Both the position numbers and the translations under genes were made by a program. Shown in pieces: positions 59,793 through 64,000 of a stretch of 64,000 bases of DNA. The stretch is from Geminicoccus sp036263595 (GTDB lineage: Bacteria; Pseudomonadota; Alphaproteobacteria; Geminicoccales; Geminicoccaceae): assembly GCF_036263595.1 (NCBI RefSeq), contig NZ_DATAGQ010000201.1, positions 39,417 through 103,416 of the forward strand, given 5' to 3'. How positions within the stretch are numbered: position 1 is the stretch's first letter; each line of letters starts with the position of its first letter. The notes under the pieces are model-generated. The model was not told the origin of the DNA, ran no database searches, and saw only the letters and a list, made by a program, of their open reading frames with translations.

Positions 59793-60203
59793 TCACCCAT
59801 GCATCCTGGCGCCCTTGGTGATCTTGTCGACCAGCTTGCGCTCCTCCCGCAGCGCCAGCCCCACCACGTTCAGCCCGTCCGCCGGATACTGCCGGACCGC
59901 CGCCCGGTTGGCCGCGTCGTGCCCGGTCGAGAACATGTCCTCGATATAGAGCGACGCCTTCACCCCGCGCTCCAGCACGCGGCGGTGGATCGTGCGCAAC
60001 GTGTCGGCAGCAGCGCTCAGCACGATCATCGGCTGGACCACGAGCGGGTGGTAGCGATGCCCGTCCGCATCCTCGTAAGGCTCGCCGAGAAGCCCCTCAT
60101 GGGCACCGACGATGCCGCTGGTCAGGAATGCCGTGACGTTCAGCTTCTGCCAGACCGCCAGGTCCTCGCGCACGACGATGGCAATCTTGGTGTCGAACAT
60201 CAT
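59793..60203 (-). CDS. DUF2000 family protein
   Basis: Cytoplasmic protein of 136 residues (peptidyl-tRNA hydrolase 2-like fold in the family). Sequence features: MFDTKIAIVVREDLAVWQKLNVTAFLTSGIVGA, HRYHPLVVQPMIVLSA and SLYIEDMFSTGHDAANRAAV. Function unknown. Its ATG at 60203 overlaps the MarR stop (ATGA), so it is co-translated with the regulator and probably its target. Confidence 0.85.
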   Translation of the reverse strand: MMFDTKIAIVVREDLAVWQKLNVTAFLTSGIVGAHEGLLGEPYEDADGHRYHPLVVQPMIVLSAAADTLRTIHRRVLERGVKASLYIEDMFSTGHDAANRAAVRQYPADGLNVVGLALREERKLVDKITKGARMHG

Positions 60204-60631
60204 CCCTCTTTCCGCCTGATGCCGCCAAGCTTCGCCAGCGCTGCCCAAAGCGGCCCCGCCGCCTCGCCCAGTTCCGCCCGCACGTCCGCGTTCAGCCCTA
60301 CCATCAGAGCGTCCAGCGGCACCTGCAGCGCCCTGCCCTTGTCCGTCAGCACGACGCGGTGGATCCTCCGGTCGCCCCCGCCGTCCGGACGACGCTCGAT
60401 CAGCCCCGCCCCTTCCAGGCGGTCGATCACGCCGGTGATGGTGGCACTGTCGATGGCGAGCCTGGCACTCAGCGTTGCCCCGCTCTGCCCGTCATCCTCC
60501 CAGAGCACGCGCAGCACCGCGTACTGGACGGGCGTCACCCCGTGCGGCGCCAGCATGTCCCGCGCACGCCGCGAGACCTGCTGCGCCGCCTTGCCGGCGA
60601 GAAAGGAGATGCAGTCCTCGATCCGCTCCAA
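60200..60631 (-). CDS. MarR-family transcriptional regulator
   Basis: Winged-helix regulator of 143 residues. MarR core: VTPVQYAVLRVLWEDDGQSGATLSARLAIDSATITGVIDRLEGAGLIERRPDGGGDRRIHRVVLTDKG, with the recognition helix and the wing containing the DRR motif. TTG start with GGGAGG 8 nt upstream. It is followed by DUF2000 in a two-gene operon. The ligand is unknown. Confidence 0.9.
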   Translation of the reverse strand: MERIEDCISFLAGKAAQQVSRRARDMLAPHGVTPVQYAVLRVLWEDDGQSGATLSARLAIDSATITGVIDRLEGAGLIERRPDGGGDRRIHRVVLTDKGRALQVPLDALMVGLNADVRAELGEAAGPLWAALAKLGGIRRKEG

Positions 60632-60701
60632 CCGGCCATCCTCCCGATGCCGGCTGGATCGCTAGCCTGCGAACGTCTCGTACACAAGATACTTGCAGCC
60701 T

Positions 60702-61535
60702 TTACAGCATCGCGAGCGACACCTTCCGCCTGGGCGGCGGAAACGCCTGGTCCAGGAGCTGATGGTCCTCGGGCGAGAGCTCAATCTCCGCTGCCTTCCG
60801 GTTCGCCTCCACATGCGCAAGGCTGCCAGCCTTCGGAATCGCGATCACGCCCGGCCGGCTCAGCACCCAGGCGAGCGCCACCGCGAACCGGTCCACCCCA
60901 TGCCGCTTGCCCACCTGCTCCAGCGCCGGCTGCGCCGGCATCCGCCCCTGCTCGATCGGGCTGTAGGCCATGACCGGCATGCCCCGCTCCTTGCACCATG
61001 GCAGCAAATCGAACTCCGGCCCCCGCCGCGTCAGGTTCAGGAGGATCTGGTTCGCGGCACAGTTCCCCCCGTTCGGCACCGAGGCCAGTTCCTCCATGTC
61101 ATCCGTATCGAGGTTGCTCACCCCCCAGTGCCGGATCTTGCCCGCGGCTTTGAGCCCCTCCATCGCCGCCACCGTCTCGCTGAGCGGATAGCGCCCGCGC
61201 CAATGGAGCAGGTAAAGGTCGATCCGGTCGGTGCGCAGCCGCTTCAGGCTCCGCTCGCAGGCCTGCACCGTGCCGCTCTTCGACGCGTTGTGCGGATAGA
61301 CCTTGCTCACCACGAACACGGCGTCGCGCTGGCCTTCGATCGCGTCGCCCACCACCTCCTCGGCCCCGCCCTCGGCATACATCTCGGCCGTGTCGATCAG
61401 CGTCATCCCGAGCCCGATGCCATGCTTCAGCGTCCTGGCCTCCTCGGCCCGCCGTGCGGCGCGCTCGCCCATGTACCAGGTCCCCTGTCCCAGCGCCGGC
61501 ACGGTTTCCCCGTCCGGCAACGTCACCTGCTGCAT
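60702..61535 (-). CDS. aldo/keto reductase
   Basis: Cytoplasmic aldo/keto reductase of 277 residues. Barrel motifs: ETVPALGQGTWYMGE, MTLIDTAEMYAEGGAEEVVGDAI (catalytic Asp, Tyr), VFVVSKVYPHNAS (Lys), IDLYLLHWRGRYPL (His), and the cofactor-binding end VIAIPKAGSLAHVEANRKAAEI. Closest in style to the 2,5-diketo-gluconate reductase/YeaE branch. AGGAGGG precedes the ATG. The substrate is not determined. A 70-bp gap separates it from the upstream end of marR. Confidence 0.85.
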   Translation of the reverse strand: MQQVTLPDGETVPALGQGTWYMGERAARRAEEARTLKHGIGLGMTLIDTAEMYAEGGAEEVVGDAIEGQRDAVFVVSKVYPHNASKSGTVQACERSLKRLRTDRIDLYLLHWRGRYPLSETVAAMEGLKAAGKIRHWGVSNLDTDDMEELASVPNGGNCAANQILLNLTRRGPEFDLLPWCKERGMPVMAYSPIEQGRMPAQPALEQVGKRHGVDRFAVALAWVLSRPGVIAIPKAGSLAHVEANRKAAEIELSPEDHQLLDQAFPPPRRKVSLAML

Positions 61536-61609
61536 GGCGCCCTCCTGTCCCTGCCGTCGCCGGACGTATATGACTGCCGCCCGGTACGGTCGATCTTCCA
61601 CGAGATGCA

Positions 61610-61987
61610 ATGATGACGAAGACATTCTGGTTCGCGCTGGCGCTCACCCCCTGGCTGGCCGTTTCGGCCGAGGCCGCCACCGGCTGTGCCGGCAAGATCG
61701 AGAGCCTGCGCTTCGCGCTCGACGAGGCGCGCGTGCAGAACGACCGCGAGCGGATCGTGGGCCTGGAAAAGGCCATCGACCGCGTCGCCATCGAGTGCGA
61801 CGACGACAAGCTGCTGGCCGAGCGCGAGGAGCGCGTCGCCGAGAAGCGCCGCGAGGTCGCCGAGGACGAGGACGACCTGCTGAAGGCCGAGCGCGACGGC
61901 GACTGGGGCGACATCGAGGACGCCAGGCGCGACCTCGCCGAATCCCGCTGGGAACTCCAGGAAGCCGAGGCCGATCTCGCGCGCTGA
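61610..61987 (+). CDS. DUF1090 periplasmic coiled-coil protein
   Basis: Small exported protein of 125 residues. Signal TFWFALALTPWLAVSAEAAT, then GCAGKIESLRFALDEARVQNDRERIVGLEKAIDRVAIECDDDKL with two cysteines typical of DUF1090 (YqjC-like), and a highly charged Glu/Arg coiled coil to the end (EREERVAEKRREVAEDEDDLLKAERDGD). Function unknown, periplasmic. Two ATGs, 61610 and 61613, are possible. A strong terminator follows. Confidence 0.78.
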   Translation: MMTKTFWFALALTPWLAVSAEAATGCAGKIESLRFALDEARVQNDRERIVGLEKAIDRVAIECDDDKLLAEREERVAEKRREVAEDEDDLLKAERDGDWGDIEDARRDLAESRWELQEAEADLAR

Positions 61988-61997
61988 CCAACGAAAA

Positions 61998-62021
61998 GGG
62001 GCAGTGCCAGAGCACTGCCCC
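61998..62021. terminator. bidirectional rho-independent terminator
   Basis: GGGGCAGTGC (61998-62007) and GCACTGCCCC (62012-62021) form a perfect 10-bp stem with a CAGA loop. GAAAA precedes and TCTT follows, giving T-rich tails in both directions, between the convergent DUF1090 and polyol dehydrogenase genes. Confidence 0.85.
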
Positions 62022-62080
62022 TCTTCCTGGTGGCTACCGGCCTCCGGCCTGCTTGAGCCGGGCCTGCTTGAGCCGCAAGC

Positions 62081-63133
62081 TCACCCCGGCATGTCGATCT
62101 GGATCTTCACCGATCCCTTGGGCGACGTCGCCGCATACTCGAACGCCTCGACGCTCTTCTCGAACGGGAACTTGTCGGTGATCAGCGGCTTCACGTCGAT
62201 CGCCCCCGATCCCATCATCGCGATGCAGCGGGGATAGACATGCGCGTAGCGGAACACATGCTCCACCCGCGCCTCCTTCAGCGCCGCCCCCGGCACGTCA
62301 TAGGCCACGTCGTGCAGCGGCATCCCGATGAACACCACGCACCCGCCCGGCCGCAGCGGCTTGAACACGCCGGCTGCCGCCTTCTCGTTGCCTGAGCACT
62401 CGAACACGATGTCGGCGCCCCAGCCGTCCGTATCCGCCATCACCACGTCCTGGATGCTCTTCGAGCGCACGTCCACGCCCACTACCGAGCCCGGCACCTT
62501 CGCCAGCTTCTCGGCGAGCGCCAGCTTCCCCTCGTCGATGTCGGCCACGTAGACCTTGGCACAGCCCGCCGCGAACGCCGCCAGCACGGTGACGAGGCCG
62601 ATCGGCCCCGCCCCGATCACGACCGCCGTGTCGCCCGGCACCACCTTCGCCTTGACCGTCCCGTGCACGCCCACCGCGAGCGGCTCGACCATGGCCGCTT
62701 CCTCGAACGACACGTTGTCCGGGATCTTGAACGTGTAGTCCGCCGGGAACACCAGCGTCGGCCTGAGGCACCCATGCACCGGCGGCGTCGCCCAGAACAC
62801 CACCCGCGGATCCAGGTTGTACATGCCCATCCGCGACGCCCGGCTGTTCGGATCGGGAATGCCCGGCTCCATGCACACCCGGTCGCCGACCTTCAGGTTC
62901 GTCACCTCCGAACCCGTCTCGACCACCACGCCCGACGCCTCGTGCCCGAGGATCATCGGCTGCCGCACGATGAACGACCCGATCCCGCCATGGGTATAAT
63001 AGTGCACGTCACTGCCGCACACCCCCACGGTCTTCATCTGGATCCGCACATCCCGCGGCCCGACCTTCTCGTCGACCTCGATGTCGCGCAGGTTGAGCTT
63101 GAGCTTCTCTTCGAGAACGAGGGCTTTGACCAT
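62081..63133 (-). CDS. zinc-dependent NAD(P) polyol dehydrogenase (xylitol/sorbitol dehydrogenase-like)
   Basis: Medium-chain Zn dehydrogenase of 350 residues oxidising a sugar alcohol to a ketose. Catalytic zinc motif VGVCGSDVHYYTHGGIGSF and GHEASGVVVETG; MEPGIPDPNSRASRMGMYNLDP replaces the four-cysteine lobe, as in many sorbitol/xylitol dehydrogenases that lack structural zinc. NAD site VVIGAGPIGLVTVLAAFAAG followed by VYVADID. Start 63133 (MVKALVLEEKLKL) with GAGGAAC upstream. The 294-bp gap 63134-63427 contains its promoter and marks the change from GC-rich to AT-rich DNA. Confidence 0.88.
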   Translation of the reverse strand: MVKALVLEEKLKLNLRDIEVDEKVGPRDVRIQMKTVGVCGSDVHYYTHGGIGSFIVRQPMILGHEASGVVVETGSEVTNLKVGDRVCMEPGIPDPNSRASRMGMYNLDPRVVFWATPPVHGCLRPTLVFPADYTFKIPDNVSFEEAAMVEPLAVGVHGTVKAKVVPGDTAVVIGAGPIGLVTVLAAFAAGCAKVYVADIDEGKLALAEKLAKVPGSVVGVDVRSKSIQDVVMADTDGWGADIVFECSGNEKAAAGVFKPLRPGGCVVFIGMPLHDVAYDVPGAALKEARVEHVFRYAHVYPRCIAMMGSGAIDVKPLITDKFPFEKSVEAFEYAATSPKGSVKIQIDMPG

Positions 63134-63427
63134 GGTTAATTTTGTTCCTCGGGATGTGCTTTGATCGCCTGGGCGAAGCCACTCGTATGAAGGGACTTCG
63201 CCGAACTGACTGGGATGACGCATAGGAGCATACGTCACCCTACTCGGCCGCCTGCCGTGGCGTTGTGAGGAAAAAACTAAGTTCAGCCATGAGATGCGTC
63301 AAGCAACCGACCTAAAGGAAGCGACTGCCTAACCACCCTAAAAGCAGCTTGAATGTCTCTTTCGCAGCCCTGGCTCTGCAGCGGACCTCAACGCTTAAAT
63401 AAAGCGTCCGCATTAAGCATGCTTTAG

Positions 63428-63860
63428 TCACAGAATTTTGTTGTAATTTTCGAATATTTCCTCAGCTCGGTCAAGCGTCTTAATTACAGCCACGCTCTTA
63501 GCATCAAGAATTCTTGGGTTGCGTATCAACCAACTTGCTGGCGCATAATGATTAAATTCTGGCACATTCATTGGCATGACAGCAAACGCTGCCTCTGCTT
63601 GCTTTACCAGTCGCTCAGTATTTGGCGCAGCCGCTTTGAGCTTAGCCGCAGTTAGTTCATTTGGAGGAAAAATCTCATAGCATCCATTCAATATTTTTGC
63701 AAATATTTCCGGCTCAAAAATATCTTCGATGTCAGCCTCTTCCCGTCCAAGCAAGCCCGCTATTGTATAGAATTGTCCAACCTTAAGTATCTCTGACCGT
63801 CTTATCTCTTCTATCTTTCTCTTGTCACCGGCAGCCTGATCAGAAAGAACTGCCACATTA
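63428..63860 (-). pseudogene. C-terminal remnant of an OLD-family AAA/TOPRIM nuclease-like protein, truncated by an IS
   Basis: AT-rich fragment of about 143 residues, running from the insertion-sequence edge to the stop at 63428. It reads VAVLSDQAAGDKRKIEEIRRSEILK, then FYTIAGLLGREEADIEDIFEPEIFAKILNGCYE. The acidic Asp in VLSDQAAG and the EADIEDIF block resemble the TOPRIM end of overcoming-lysogenisation-defect (OLD) or related anti-phage ATP-dependent nucleases. The N-terminal ATPase part is not in the window and lies, if it survives, beyond the insertion. Base composition differs sharply from neighbours, indicating transfer. The family call is by pattern, moderate certainty; the truncation is clear. 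Confidence 0.6.
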
Positions 63861-64000
63861 TGTACCGGTCCACAATGATGAGACACCGATGTGCGCTCAC
63901 GCGGCCATGTGCATCTGACCAAGCTGGCCGGCTCGAACCTGGGCGGGTGTCCGGTAGCCGTGCCGCTCGACGATCCAGCTCCGGTTGTAGGTCTGCTGGA
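63861..64000 (-). mobile_element. end of an IS3-family insertion sequence (continues beyond window)
   Basis: From 63861 the DNA returns to high GC and begins TGTACCGGTCCACAATG, a typical IS3-type terminal repeat start (TG... with the GGTCCAC-like core). It contains the 3' end of a transposase gene on the minus strand. The other end and target duplication are outside the window. The insertion splits the AT-rich OLD-like gene. Confidence 0.7.
63897..64000 (-). CDS. IS3-family transposase, C-terminal end only
   Basis: The last 33 codons read QQTYNRSWIVERHGYRTPAQ followed by VRAGQLGQMHMAA and stop. YN..W..ERHG..TPAQ is the usual end of IS3-family DDE transposases (OrfB). The stop at 63897-63899 lies 36 bp inside the element end. 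The rest of the gene is beyond the right edge. Confidence 0.75.
   Translation of the reverse strand, partial: QQTYNRSWIVERHGYRTPAQVRAGQLGQMHMAA

Noticed and set aside
1..64000. tRNA, rRNA, CRISPR arrays, prophage or replication origin
   Set aside because: No T-arm/anticodon pattern, no regularly spaced repeats, no phage structural genes and no dnaA-box cluster were recognised on reading; a tRNAscan or Infernal run would settle this.

Overview
The window is a high-GC chromosomal stretch with dense protein-coding genes, many ATGA/TGATG/TTGA stop-start overlaps and frequent GTG or TTG starts. Gene content (class III nucleotide cyclase, BluB, a short Q-loop CydA/CydB with a DUF2474 partner, DUF1127, DctA, DgoK/DgoA) suggests a free-living aerobic alphaproteobacterium with a broad appetite for organic acids, sugar acids, polyols, amides and peptides. 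Rhodospirillales is plausible but the sequence alone does not fix it. No rRNA, tRNA or CRISPR array was recognised.

Layout. 1-6 kb: a sugar-type MFS transporter cut by the left edge, the dicarboxylate symporter DctA, then two tandem paralogous secreted alpha/beta-hydrolases each ending in a malectin-like domain. 6-12 kb: a cyanide-insensitive-type bd oxidase operon, a methyltransferase, a hotdog thioesterase, a DUF2243 membrane protein coupled to an ion channel with a zinc-ribbon tail, and a cupin. 12.5-15 kb: a TIM-barrel isomerase-like protein divergent from dgoK-dgoA. 15-21 kb: MntH, then a coupled run of a 71-residue membrane protein, a class III cyclase (frameshifted near its end), an EEP hydrolase and an Atm1-like ABC exporter. 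21-33 kb: amidotransferase, D-amino-acid dehydrogenase, homocysteine methyltransferase, DUF1127, a flavin split-barrel protein, a frameshifted response regulator, a Tat-exported aldo/keto reductase with a DUF6064 protein, a ClsB/YbhP/YbhN-like lipid trio, and two sugar oxidoreductases.

33.4-42.8 kb is a polyol cassette: binding protein, double ATPase, permease, FGGY kinase, GlpD-like FAD dehydrogenase and DeoR repressor on the + strand, with an erythritol/L-threitol dehydrogenase-like enzyme facing it. The parts fit uptake, phosphorylation and oxidation of a small sugar alcohol. 42.9-45.3 kb has a Tat-exported beta-carbonic anhydrase and a DeoR-bluB pair. 45.4-55.8 kb is an amide/peptide locus: an oligopeptide ABC transporter whose fused ATPase has one degenerate half, an M20 amidohydrolase, an amidase and two choline-kinase-like phosphotransferases. 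55.8-63.1 kb contains DUF899, a cysteine-rich secreted protein with an internal duplication, an OmpA-like lipoprotein, MarR-DUF2000, an aldo/keto reductase, a DUF1090 protein and a polyol dehydrogenase.

The last 0.75 kb is strikingly AT-rich. It holds the C-terminal remnant of what looks like an OLD-family AAA/TOPRIM nuclease, truncated by the end of an IS3-family element that runs off the right edge. Two further genes (cyclase and response regulator) each look one base short, so they are either decaying or affected by consensus errors in the source sequence.
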